Shown here one piece after another: positions 19,101 through 29,885 of a stretch of 64,000 nt of DNA. The DNA is taken from positions 176,994,113 through 177,058,112 of the forward strand of contig NC_057800.1 in the NCBI RefSeq assembly GCF_018294505.1. Direction: 5' to 3'. A program made the position numbers and the translations under genes. A model generated the notes under the pieces. The model was given only the letters and a program-made list of their open reading frames with translations, made no database searches and was not told the DNA's origin. Origin of the DNA: Triticum aestivum. Taxonomy: Eukaryota; Streptophyta; Magnoliopsida; Poales; Poaceae. Within the stretch, counting starts at the first letter, position 1. Each line of letters starts with the position of its first letter.

Positions 19101-21157
19101 TCAGTCTTGGTCTTTGGGAGGTGGTGTAGAGAGAACTCCAAGGACAAAGGCTTCCGATGATGTAGTTGGAGCTGATGGAGTGGGTGCTGGAGGTGGCATT
19201 GGAGCTGTAGCTGCTGGTGTTGACACTGAAGCTCTGGCATCTGAGACTAGGACTGCAGCAGACCTTGGACCTCGCGACACACGCTTAAAAGCATCAGTAG
19301 TTGCCTTTCCTTTCCTCTCCTATGCTTCCTCTTGAAGCTGCTCAACTGCAGTCTGAATCTCAGTCACCTTCAGATCAAGATCATAGAATTTCATCTCCAC
19401 AATCCTCTCCAGGCTCTCCTGATTCTGTGTCAGGGTGGCCAAGCCCTTCTCAATCCTTAGTGTAGCTTGAATCAGATAGCCTAACTGATCTTGCTTGCTC
19501 TTTAGGAAGACTCGAGATGCCTCTTCAACACTTGGCATCTGGGCAACTTTCTTAGCCTTTTCCTTGGCTCTCTTCTCCTGGACTTGAGCTGATGATGGTT
19601 CCTCCTCATTCATCAGAACAATGTTGTGTTCAAATTCAGGATATAGAGGTAGATGCTCCTTGTCCAGCAAATAAGTCCCTGTGCCCATCTTAGAATTGAT
19701 GAGCTCCTGAATGTGTGGAGCATACCCACAACTCCTCTTTCGATCAATAGCAGTCCTCTTGATCATTTCGACAATCAAACTCATAACTTTGAACTTCTGG
19801 GGAACATCAAAAATTTGCAGCATGTTGATGGAGTGTCCTCTGATCATCTTGTGATCTCCTGACTTGGGTAGAAATGTGTGCCTTAAGATCTAGTTGATCG
19901 TAGGCAGACCAGACAACAAGAAATGCACAGATCCAAGATTGTGAGTTTCCAAAGCCTTATCAGGGATCTCCTTGTACATGTTGGCCATTGAGTTGTGGTC
20001 TTTCTTCTTGGTGACATACACATGCAAGTCATCTTCATGTTCTTTGGGGGCATTGATTAGCTTGGCCCATTCTTCAACTGTGGATTGGTACCTGGTACCC
20101 TCAGACATCCAAACTATCCTTCCATCGGGATAGAAGTGGGCAGTGCAGTAAAACTGCATGATCAACTCATCATTCCACTTGGTGAGATTTTCTCCGACGA
20201 ATTCATCAACTCCACATGCCTTAAAGCTGTCATACACTCCAGGGAAGTGATCTTCATTTTCCCGGATGAATTCTCAGTCCACCCATTTCATGTCACACAC
20301 TATGGGCTTCTTGTCAAGCAAAATTGTCTCATAGAAATCTTGTTGTTCCTTTGTATGGAACCTATAGTCAACTGCAGTCCTCCTCCTAATAGCATAGGGG
20401 TCAGACTGTCTCCATAATCTCAATCCTGCATCTTTCCTGATGTGCATGTCCTCATCGACTGGATGAGCATCATCATGGTCAGGACTTTTGGGCTTCAACT
20501 TCCTCAAAACATGAGAATCATCTTCCTCTTCTTCAGCTTCAGGCACTGGGGCCTTGTTCTTCTCCTTAGTAGGTATACTCCTGGTGTTCCTCTTGGGCTT
20601 TGGGGTTTCTGAGCAGCAGCCTTGGGAGCAGATTTGGGCTTAGATGGAGTAGCCCCTGACTTAGTTGCATCTCCCATAAGCTTCTGAGCCTTAGGAGCTG
20701 GTGCAACATCCTCTACCTCCTCCTCTTCTTCTGGATCTCTCATAATGGAGGATCTTCCAAGCACTCTGGCAGTGGTCTTCTTAACCCTTTCCTTTATTTC
20801 CTTTCCTTCTCCAACAACCTCTTCAGTTGGCTTGGAGGTTTCAGCAGTTGAGGCTCTCACCTTTAAGGTTGGCACCCTCTTGGCATGGGCCTTCTTGTGC
20901 AAGCCAGGCTTAGTTGATGCAACTATGCCATACTCCTTCTTCAACACCTTCTTCTTGGAGCTGACTTCCTCCTCAACAGCCACATAGTCCTCATCTTCAG
21001 AGTCTGAGGTTTTCTTCTTCCTTGTTCTGGTGGCTGCCTTGGGCAAGTTGCTTGGTGTGCTCCTGCTGCCATCATCAGAAGTGCTGGAGGGACTAGTGCC
21101 CTCACTCAATTGTACCTGTTCCTCTGACTTGTTCTGGCTGTCGCTCTTGTCAGACAT
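19101..21157 (-). pseudogene. N1 ORF2: private non-pol protein, plant-transposon-protein-like
   Basis: About 680 codons from the ATG at 21157 (MSDKSDSQNKSEEQ) to the stop at 19101-19103, with one frameshift near 20570-20590 and in-frame stops at 20274, 19890 and 19320. The N-terminal 200 residues are low complexity: acidic and lysine-rich, with nuclear-signal-like RTRKKK and KKKVLKKE. The central part is globular: FYCTAHFYPDGRIVWM, then RYQSTVEEWAKLINAP and HTFLPKSGDHKMIRGHSIN. This resembles, from memory, the Pfam putative plant transposon protein (Transposase_32) domain. A coiled coil (TLRIEKGLATLTQNQESLER) and an Ala/Pro-rich tail follow. It has no RT, integrase or protease motif. Each stop is one base from a sense codon, so it probably decayed after insertion. 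Confidence 0.55.
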
Positions 21158-21183
21158 TTCTGCAAACTTACTGACATCAGACC

Positions 21184-21676
21184 CTGTGAATAGATATGGA
21201 TGAGGTAGAGTGGATGAGCATCACAAAGTGCAGAGTTTTTGCAAAAAGAATGACCTAAAAACTTAGTTTTAGTTCTTCACAGAAAGCATTTCGTAGCTAC
21301 CAATTTGTAAACTTGGTGATATCGAAGCAACTTTTGGAACCTAAACTAGTGAACTCGGTCAGACTGAGTCACAGTTCGGTGGCACCGAGACTGCTAGGGT
21401 TTCACAAAGAATCGAACTCGGTCACACCGATTTGCAATTTTCGGTCAGACCAAAAGTGCAACTGCAATGGCCTAAGCCAAATCGTTGAGACCGATTTCTA
21501 CAATTCGGTCGGTCCGAGATGAGTCCGGCGGAGACCTAACCCTAACTTTTCAAATCAAACCTAACCTAAGGGATGTTTTCAGTGGATAGATTGATTGCAT
21601 ACGTGGTCATGATCATGGCAAAGTAATGTGCTACGAATCGGAGTTAAAGGAGTAGCACAAAAGATCGAATTCATAC
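21184..21676 (-). other. Predicted intron in the 5' leader of N1 ORF2
   Basis: On the minus strand a donor-like aagg|gtatga ends at 21676, and an acceptor with a pyrimidine-rich lead (ctattcacag) ends at 21184, only 26 bases before the ATG at 21157. The upstream segment 21677-21840 is GC-rich (gcgggaggtcgctggcggtg on the plus strand) like a plant 5' UTR exon, while the intron is AT-richer. It contains several TCGGT-N3-ACCGA-type dyads (21353-21520). No transcript evidence. Confidence 0.35.
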
Positions 21677-21852
21677 CCTTATCCGGCGGAGTTTGCTACG
21701 ACGGCAACGGAGGGGCAGAAATCCATTGACGGCAATGGAAACCAGCAGCGGGAGGTCGCTGGCGGTGAGAGGATGATCTGGAGACCCGAGGCGGTAGAGC
21801 AGGACACGCGCGGGCTGAGAGGTTTTGAAGAATTTTCCAAAATATCACCCAT

Positions 21853-22045
21853 GGGTATATATATCCCAACCCTGTCGGTGTGACCGAGTGGAACAACTCG
21901 GTGGCACCGAGATGCAGAACTGCAAGCGGTTACTACAACTCGGTGTGACTGAAAAGTTCTAGTCGGTTGCACCGAGATTGAAAACCTAGATCAACTTAGT
22001 GATCTCGGTGTGACCGAAATGGATGACTCGGTCATACCGAAATGC
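21853..22045 (-). promoter_or_regulatory. Internal promoter of N1: TATA box plus dyad array
   Basis: A symmetric TATA element (gggtatatatatccc, 21853-21867) lies about 15 bases from the GC-rich leader. Upstream of it on the minus strand are about six dyads of the form TCGGT-N3-ACCGA or one-base variants, at about 21875, 21898, 21940, 21961, 22003 and 22026. The LTR of the same element has the same arrangement, with dyads immediately upstream of its TATA box (25974-25986, dyads 26025-26480). The position fits transcription of ORF2 separate from gag. Confidence 0.45.
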
Positions 22046-22059
22046 ACAAAGAGGTTTTG

Positions 22060-22914
22060 GAAGTTTAAGTCTATGACGAATCGGGGACTCCAAGTGCTCC
22101 TCACATAGAGTGGTTCGAATCTGACTTGATCAAACTTTGTGATGTAGCATGAATAGAGTTTGAGACGAGAAAAACATAGATAGCTAGAGGGAGTTCTTAG
22201 GCATTCTTATCCATCCATTTGGCAAAGAGAAAAAGCCAAACAATGAAAGCAACAAATGGATGTCCTTGAATGAGTAAAATATGCATCCAACATGCTCACA
22301 CAATGAAATGACAAATGAAATATGTGACAAAGCATGCACAATCACTCTAGCATGTATCAAGCAATTTGGCGATGACTAGGTCATCTATATATGAGTATAT
22401 TGACTTAGGAGTCAAATAAGAACATTTGACCATAGGTCATACTCATCATTTAAGCACAAGTGGGGTTGCCACTTTTACATAAAGCATTGTTGTGCTCACA
22501 TCATTAGAGTTGCTTTAGCTCAATTGATTAGAGTAAAGCTCCCCCTAGATGTGATATCCCCCTAGGATGGATGAACTAACCTTGGGTTTTGTCGATTATG
22601 ACTTCATGTAGGTGTTGAAGATGAAGATGCTCAATGTTGATGTAGATCATTCGAAGAAATCTTTTGGACTAAGTTGCACTTCCAATACCTACACGGGTTA
22701 GTCCCACAAGGAACAAACAAGGATATCCATAGACATAGAGTGAAGTTCACATTGGATGATGTCCATGAAAGCATTAGGTTACCTTGTCCCTTGTCTTACC
22801 AACAAGAGGGTTTGTGACTCCTTGAACTAGTGCAAGATGTGGAATTTGTTTACACTTGTCCTTGCCAAAATGATATGAGTGAAGTATGTTGGCGGAGTCA
22901 CCCTCAAGAGCTCT
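22060..22914 (-). other. Spacer between gag and the internal promoter in N1
   Basis: No ORF and no pol-like codons on either strand. AT-rich; includes a short pyrimidine run near 22555. It may carry the 3' end of the gag transcript. Confidence 0.5.
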
Positions 22915-25091
22915 CTAGTTCTTCATCTTAGGGATCCACACCATCTTGATGGGAATCCTTGGAGTTGTAGTCGTACTTGATGAAGTGGAACTTGATGTAG
23001 TCTTGGGAACCCACTTGACCAAGGCCTTAGGTGCTTCTTCAAATGCATCAATTTCCTCTTGAAGCTTGTCCTTGACTTTTAGCTTATGGTCTTGTGGTGG
23101 AAGATCATCTTGAGCTTGTGTTCCTTGGAAAGAAGTAGGATCATACTTCTCTTGTTGAGGAACGAACTTCCTCTTGGGGTATTGATCTTCTTCCCACTCA
23201 ACTCCATTGGCATTGAACTTTCGTTCAAAACCAATACCTTGATTCTTCCGGTGTCTTCCTTGCTTGCGTACAATTTCCTCAAATTGCTTACTTCCGGCAA
23301 GGCTCTTGTAAACACCTTTCTCTATAATTCCCTTCAATAAGCTATTTTGTTGCTCAAGTGTAACTTGGCTAAGAGAATCATTAGTGGAATCAAGAGAACT
23401 ACTAGAAGCAACAACATTGGATTTAGCATGATCGTTGTTACTACTAGAAGAAGACTCTTTCTTGTTCTTCTTGCTAGATTTAACTTGTGGCATGTAAGTA
23501 GACAAGAGTAAACGCTTGGCAATGTAAGAAGAACTTTTCTTGCGAAGATCATCATTGATTGCTTTTAATAACTCATGCTCTTGCTCAAGGTTGAGCTTTT
23601 CCAAACGTAGCTTCTCAAGAGTCTTTAAAAGTTCTCGATGATCTTCCAAGGTTGTTTCATGAGCTAAATTAAGAGTTTTTAGTTCTTTAGTTAGACGCCC
23701 AATCTCCTTCTTATCATTGTCATTCTTTTTATCTTGATTAGCATGATTAATATGAAGTTTATCATAGTTTTCATAACTAGAGTTGTCAACAAGTAAATCA
23801 TCATCACCTAGCAAATCATCTTCATCACTATTGAAATCAACATACTCGGGGTATGATACCTTTGGGCCTTTAGCCATGAAGCATCTTCCAATTCCTTCAT
23901 TTGGTGACTCAAATATGTCGTAGGAGTTGGTTGACACAAGTGCTAGACCATAAACACCTTCATCTTGAGTATATTTGGAGTCGGAGTGATAACTTCTCTC
24001 GGAGTGATCATCTGAGTCGGAGCCGGATATCCATTCACCAACATGATCTTGATGTCTTCATTTTGTGTAGCTCTTTGATGACTTGTCCTTCCTTTTTGAA
24101 TCCTTGCTTCTCCGTGATGTTCTTCGTTCATAACGGTCATCTCTACTCCTTCTCTCTCTTGGTGGTGATTCTTCTCTTCTACTTCTTCTTTTGTAGGGAG
24201 AATCTTCTCTTCTTTTGTAGGGAGCCGTACACTCATTGAAATAGTGTCCGGGTCTTCCACAATTGTAGCAATTACGCTCACGACTAGAAGATCTTTTGTC
24301 ATCGTAGGACCTTGTCTTGGAACTTCTTTCGTTGCTTCTACTCTTGTAAAACTTGTTAAAGTTCTTCACCATTAGGCTCAATTCTTCGTTGAAGGTTTGT
24401 TTCTCACTTGATGATGTGGGAGCATCACATGAGGCTTTGTAAACACCACTTGACTTGTTGTGAAGCTCTTCCTTATCCTTGAGTGACATCTCATGAGCAA
24501 CAATCCTTCCGATGACTTCCGTTGGCTTGAGATCTTTGTAATTTGGCATCATTGGGATCAATGTGCACACGGTATCATATTTTCCATCCAAGGCTCTTAG
24601 GATCTTCTTGATGATGAATCTATCGGTCATCTCTTCACTTCCTAAGCCGGCAATCTCATTTGTGATGAGAGCAAGCCTAGAGTACATTTCAGCGACACCT
24701 TCACCATCCTTCATTTTGAACTTGTCAAGTTGACTTTGAAGCACATCCAATTTGGATTCCTTGACGAAGTCGGTACCTTTGTGCATATCAATCAAAGTAT
24801 CCCAAATTTCCTTTGCATTCTCAAGGCGGATGATTTTTTTTTGAATTCTTCAGGGCACAATCCGTTGAAGAGAATATCACAAGCTTGAGCATTGTATTGC
24901 AGCATCTTCAACTCTTCCCCGGTAGCTTCACGGTTCGGTTCTCTCCCATCAAAGAATTCACCTTGCAAGCCAATACACACAATAGCCCAAACGACGGGGT
25001 TATGTCCAAGAATATGCATTTTCATCTTATGCTTCCAAGTACCATCAAAGTAAGGACCTCTACGGTGGTAATTTCCCTCACTAGACGCCAT
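22915..25091 (-). pseudogene. N1 gag polyprotein (UBN2-type) with CCHC knuckle and coiled coil
   Basis: Starts at the ATG at 25091 (MASSEGNYHRRGPYFDGTWK). The copia gag lead-in is followed by a frameshift at a homopolymer near 24832-24840 and then a continuous frame to 22915. Domains in order: the UBN2 capsid region (LDKFKMKDGEGVAEMYSRL, IKKILRALDGKYD), a CCHC zinc knuckle (CYNCGRPGHYFNEC), an Arg/Ser-rich stretch, an acidic segment (SDEDDLLGDDD), and a long coiled coil (EIGRLTKELKTLNLAHETT and onward). It ends near KMVWIPKMKN. A single TGA at 24058-24060 interrupts the frame; codons on both sides are clean. Its mRNA would be made from the LTR promoter. With two lesions the copy is probably inactive. 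Confidence 0.75.
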
Positions 25092-25161
25092 ACTCTCCTA
25101 GGTTGTGAAACCAAGGCTATGATCACCAAAAGCTATGGAAATCAAGGAAAATGGAGACCAA

Positions 25162-25176
25162 AGCTCTGATACCGCT
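25162..25176 (-). promoter_or_regulatory. N1 primer-binding site (initiator Met-tRNA type)
   Basis: Minus strand reads agcggtatcagagct directly next to the LTR edge at 25177, matching the ggtatcagagc pattern used by plant copia elements. Confidence 0.8.
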
Positions 25177-26834
25177 TGTAGGATCGGAAGTATGTCTAGA
25201 GGGGGGGTGATTAGACTACTTGACCAAATAAAAATCTAGCCTTTTCCCAATTTTAAGTCTTGGCAGATTTTAGCAACTTAGCACAAACAAGTAATCAACC
25301 TACACATGCAATTCTAAGAGTATAGCAGCGGAATGTAAAACAATTGCATATGAAGGTAAAGGGAGGAGTTTGGAGGGAGCAAACGCAATGTAGACACGGA
25401 GATTTTTGGCGTGGTTCCGATAGGTGGTGCTATCGTACATCCACGTTGATGGAGACTTCAACCCACGAAGGGTAACAGTTGCGCGAGTCCACGGAGGGCT
25501 CCACGCACTAAGGGTCCATGAAGAAGCAACCTTGTCTATCCCACCATGGACATCGCCCACGAAGGAGTTGACTCACTAGGGTAGATCTTCACGAAGTAGG
25601 CGATCTCCTTGCCCGTACAAACTCCTTGGTTCAACTCCACAATCTTGACAGAGGCTCCCAAGTGACACCTAACCAATATAGGAGACACCACTCTCCAAAA
25701 GGTAATAGATGGTGTGTTGATGATGAACTCCTTGATCTTGTGCTTCAAATGATAGTCTCCTCAACAATAAACTCTCTCTCATAGGATTGTATTTGGTAGA
25801 AAGATGATTTGAGTGGAAAGCAACTTGAGGAAGGCTAGAGATCAAGATTTATGTGGTTGGAATGGAATATCTTGACCTCAACACAAGTGTAGGTGGTTCT
25901 CTCTTAAAAAATGTATGTTGGAAGTGTAGGCATATTCCGATGGCTCTCTCCAAGAATGAAGAGTGGGTGGAGGGGTATAAATAGCCTCCACACAAAATCT
26001 AACCATTACGCACAAATCACCAAACTCGGTGGGACCGAATCATACAACTCGGTCAGACCGATTTAGTTCATAATGAGACCGTTAGGGTTTTCGGTGGGAC
26101 CGACATGTCAACTCGGTGGGACCGATTCCATTAGGGTTAGGGCATAGCGTAATCTCGGTGAGACCGATTACACAAACTCGATGGGACCGATTTTGGTAAT
26201 AGGCAAACAGAGAGTTGGTCAGGCAAACTCGGTGGGACCGATTCGCTCATCTCGGTTAGACCGAAACATTACGAAGGGGAAACAGAGAGTTTGCATTGCA
26301 ATCTTGGTTGCTCATTTTGGTTGGACCAAAACGTTACAAAGGGAAATGGAGAGTTTGCAATCCCATCTCGGTGAGACCGAGATCCCTATCAGTGAGACCA
26401 AATTGATTAGGGTTTCTAGCAGTGGCTATGTCAAATGAACTCGGTGGCGCCGGATAGAAGATTTCAGTGGGGCCGAGTCTGACTTTTGGTTTGGGACATA
26501 TGTGGATATGAGAAAGTAGTTGAGGGTTTTTGGAGCATACCACTAAGCATTTTGAGCAAGCAAATCATTAAGCAACACCTCATCACCTTTTAATAGTATT
26601 GGCTTTTCCTATGGACTCAATGTGATCTTGGATCACTAAAATGAAAAAGGTAGAGTCTTGTGCTTTGAGCTTGGGCCAATCTTTTGTCCTTAGCATTTTG
26701 AGGGGTCCACTTTCTAATCCATGCCATGCCAATCATTGAGCTTTTCTGAAATATTTATCTTCAAATAGCATTAGCTCAATGAGCTATATGTTGTTTGGAA
26801 TTACCAAAACCACCCAGGGATAGTTGCACTTTCA
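25177..26834 (-). repeat. 5' LTR of N1 (1658 bp)
   Basis: Starts tgtaggatcggaagtatg and ends gttgcactttca, followed by TSD aagac. Contains the TATA element gtataaatagcc (25974-25986, read on the minus strand) with the TCGGT-N3-ACCGA array upstream of it (26025-26480). Confidence 0.9.
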
Positions 26835-27976
26835 AAGACCAACAGACAAGAGACCGTTTAAGAAAGTGACATGTGCCTGATGTGGACTTGCGATCAACCT
26901 TGTCACCAGCATAATCAGCATCTGAGAATCCAACTAGATCAAACTCTGAACCCTTTGGATACCATAATCCTAGTGTTGGGGTGTAAGCCAAATATCGAAG
27001 AATTCGCTTCACAGCTAAGTGATGCGATTCCTTTGGTGCCGCTTGGAACCGGGCACACATGCAAACGCTAAGCATTATATCTGGCCTAGATTCACATAAA
27101 TAGAGTAAAGAACCAATTATGGAGCAGTATACCTTTTGATCGAACTCTTTACCATTGTCATTGGGGCCCATATGACTTTTGGTTGGCATTGGCGTCGTGT
27201 ATCCTTTGCAGTCTTGCATTCCAAACTTCTGCAGGCAATCTGTGAGATATTTTTCTTGTGATATGAAGATGCCGTTGCTTTGCTGATGGATTTGAAGACC
27301 GAGAAAGAATTTCAGCTCACCCATCATGGACATCTGATATTGCCTCTTGGATCATGTATCCAAACTCATCACTGTATTTCTTGTCTATGCAGCCGAAGAT
27401 AATGTCATCCACATAGATTTGGCATACAAACAATTCTCCATCATATGTCTTTGTGAAGAGTGTGGGATCCAGGGAACCAGGTTTGACGCCTTTACTCTTG
27501 AGGAAGTCTTTGAGTGTGTCATACCAAGCATGAGGGGCTTGTTTGAGGCCATACAATGCCTTGTTGAGCTTGTATACCATGTCAGGACGTTTTGGGTCTT
27601 CAATACCAGGTGGTTGTGCAACATACACTTTTTCTTCAATTTTGCCATTGAGTAAGGCACTCTTCACATCCATTTGATATAGAAGGATGTTGTGATGGTT
27701 GGCATAGGCTAGCAGTATACGAATGGCTTCAAGCCTAGCCATAGGAGCAAAGGTTTCATCAAAGTCAATCCCTTCTACTTGAGTGTAACCTTGAGCAACG
27801 AGATGAGCCTTGTTTCCGACAACTTGACCATGCTCATCTTGTTTGTTGCGGTAGATCCATTTGGTGCCAATGATATTGTGCTTGCGAGGATCAGGACGCT
27901 TAACCAGTTCCAACACATTGTTTAGCTCAAACTGTTGAAGCTCTTCTTGCATCGCTTGAATCCATTCAGGTTCCAT
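26835..27976 (-). pseudogene. C1 reverse transcriptase and N-terminal RNase H
   Basis: The copia [59 protein letters not shown] with the first catalytic Asp, [13 protein letters not shown], and the catalytic box YVDDIIFG. A frameshift near 27325-27335 moves to the next frame, which continues [13 protein letters not shown], then SRPDIMLSVCMCARFQ, LRYLAYTPTLGL and the RNase H lead SDADYAGD ... RKSTSG. It stops where N1 is inserted. The catalytic residues are intact but the frame is not. Upstream it is joined, through a single stop at 28100, to the integrase frame. Confidence 0.88.
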
Positions 27977-28099
27977 GAAGGCTCCAGCAACTTTCCTGGG
28001 TACAGATATAGAGACAAATGCAAAGTGCCCACATAAATTTGCTAGCTGTGTTGCTCTTGAATGAGTGAGTGGACCAGGTGCATTGATGCTATCAATTAT

Positions 28100-29491
28100 C
28101 TACTCAATCTGCACTTCATTTGCAACACGAGGATGAACTGGACGAAGACTTTGCTCTCGCTGATCATTGTCTTCATCATCAGCATTGACTTCAAGCTGAG
28201 GAGTGTCTTTAGGCTGATTAGGTGCTGAAATGATGAGTTCTTCTTCAGCATGAGTCTTTGAAGGTATGATTTCTCCAGTACCCATAAGCTTGATGGATTC
28301 ACTTGGTGAGACTTCATCTAGCACATTTGGCAGGTGCTCTCTTTGCGAGCCGTTAGTTCCATCAAACCGCACATCCACAGTTTCAACCACTTTATAGTGA
28401 AAGAGGTTAAAGACTCTGTAGGAGTGCGAATCCTTTCTGTACCCAAGCATAAAACCTTCATGTGCTTTTGGTGCAAATTTTGAAGTGTGATGTGGATCCT
28501 TGATCCAGCACCTAGCACCAAATACTCTGAAGTAGCTGACATTTGGCTTCTTACGAGTTAGAAGCTCATATGATGTCTTATTTAGAAGCTTGTGAAGATA
28601 AACACGGTTGATGACGTGACATGCAGTGTCAATGGCTTCAGGCCAGAATTTCCTTGGAGTCTTGTACTCATCCAGCATCGTCCGTGCCATCTCAATGTGG
28701 GTTCTGTTCTTGCGCTCCATGATGCCATTTTGCTGAGGTGTGTAAGGAGCTGAGAACTCATGAGTGATGCCGAGTGCATCAAGATAAGTGTCGAGGCCAG
28801 TGTTCTTGAAGTCTGTGCCGTTGTCACTTCTGATGTTTTTGATCTTGATGCCATAGTTCGTCATGGCACAATTGGCGAATCTTCTAAAGACATCCTGCAC
28901 TTCATTCTTGTAGAGGATCATGTGCACCCATGTATATCTTGAGTAGTCATCAACAATAATGAAACCATAGAGGCAAGCAGTGGTAGTAAGGGTAGAGTTG
29001 TGAGTAGGGCCAAATAAGTCCATGTGAAGCAGCTCGAAGGGACGTGATGTCGTCATGATTATCTTCGAGGGATGCTTGTCCCTAGTCATCTTTCTAGCTT
29101 CGTAGGCACCACGCAGATGATCCTTCTTGAACTTGACACCCTTGATGCCTACGACATGCTTCTTATTCACGAGAGTGTACAAGTTCCTCATGCCAGCATG
29201 CCCTAGCCTCCGATGCCAGAGCCAGCACTCTAAAGCTTTTGCTAGAAGACATACGGCCAACTATGGTCCTGCTGAGAAATCTACCATGTACAAATCGTCT
29301 TTTCGATACCCTTCAAAGACTAGAGATTTTTCAGATTCCGTAAGCACAAGGCAACGATATTTTCCAAACATCACAATCATGTTTAGATCACAAAGCATTG
29401 AGACTGGCATTAAGTTGAAACCAAGGGATTTAACAAGCATCACTTTATCCATGTGCTGATCCTTTGAGATTGCAACTCTACCTAGACCCAA
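28100..29491 (-). pseudogene. C1 GAG-pre-integrase and integrase
   Basis: Same frame from 29491 through to 28100 except for a stop at 29261. The pre-integrase region (ECWLWHRRLGHAGMRNL) is followed by the catalytic core: MDLFGP with the first Asp, YTWVHMI, IRSDNGTDF with the second Asp, and APYTPQQNGIMERKNR with the Glu, completing D-D-E. Next come the FWPEAIDTACHVINR helix and the RKPNVSYFRVFGARCW region. The HHCC finger is damaged: where relatives have a C-x-x-C pair this copy reads HLRGAYEA. It would join cDNA ends to target DNA if intact. Confidence 0.88.
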
Positions 29492-29660
29492 TACATTGCT
29501 TTTATCAGTGTCAGCAAATACAATGTGACTCTTGTCAGATGGACGTAGGGTTCAATCCATGAGAAGACTTCGATCACCAGTCATGCGGTTATTGCACCCA
29601 CTGTCCATAATCCATTCTGAAGCCTTTGGTGTCATACCCTATAGTGCAGTTTGGGGGATA
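29492..29660 (-). pseudogene. C1 retropepsin
   Basis: Minus-strand codons read ASEWIMDSGCNNRMTGDRSL, the copia protease active-site loop D-S-G, then an in-frame TGA and continuation into the frame that leads to integrase (FADTDKSNVLGLGRVAISKD). There is no ATG of its own; it is part of the polyprotein. Confidence 0.7.
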
Positions 29661-29885
29661 GGCTTCACCAAGAGTATTGTGAAGCATAAACATTTGACGA
29701 ACAAGCGGATTATGAAAGTTCAGGTCTTGGTTAGGGTAGGATGTTTGTCAATAAATCCTGGGACTAAATACATAATAAGACCATTTGGACATTTTATCTT
29801 GCATCCCACAAGATGTTTTAGGTCCCTAGCATAAGCATCAGACGCCTTTGATTTCCAGCTGGAGACCTTTCCCTGCAAAAGAGAG

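Larger units (their letters stand above)
16921..26834 (-). mobile_element. Copia-type non-autonomous retrotransposon N1 with a private second gene
   Basis: A complete 9.9-kb element with LTRs 16921-18586 and 25177-26834 and TSD aagac at 16916-16920 and 26835-26839. The Met-tRNA-type PBS (ggtatcagagc on the minus strand) lies next to the right LTR and a purine tract (aaaaagggggagatt on the minus strand) next to the left LTR, so it runs minus. It encodes gag (25091-22915). Instead of protease, integrase and RT it holds an unrelated gene (ORF2, 21157-19101) preceded by its own apparent promoter. LTR ends are tgtagga...tttca on the plus strand (minus-strand start tgaaagtgcaac). I cannot assign a TREP family name. 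Confidence 0.88.
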
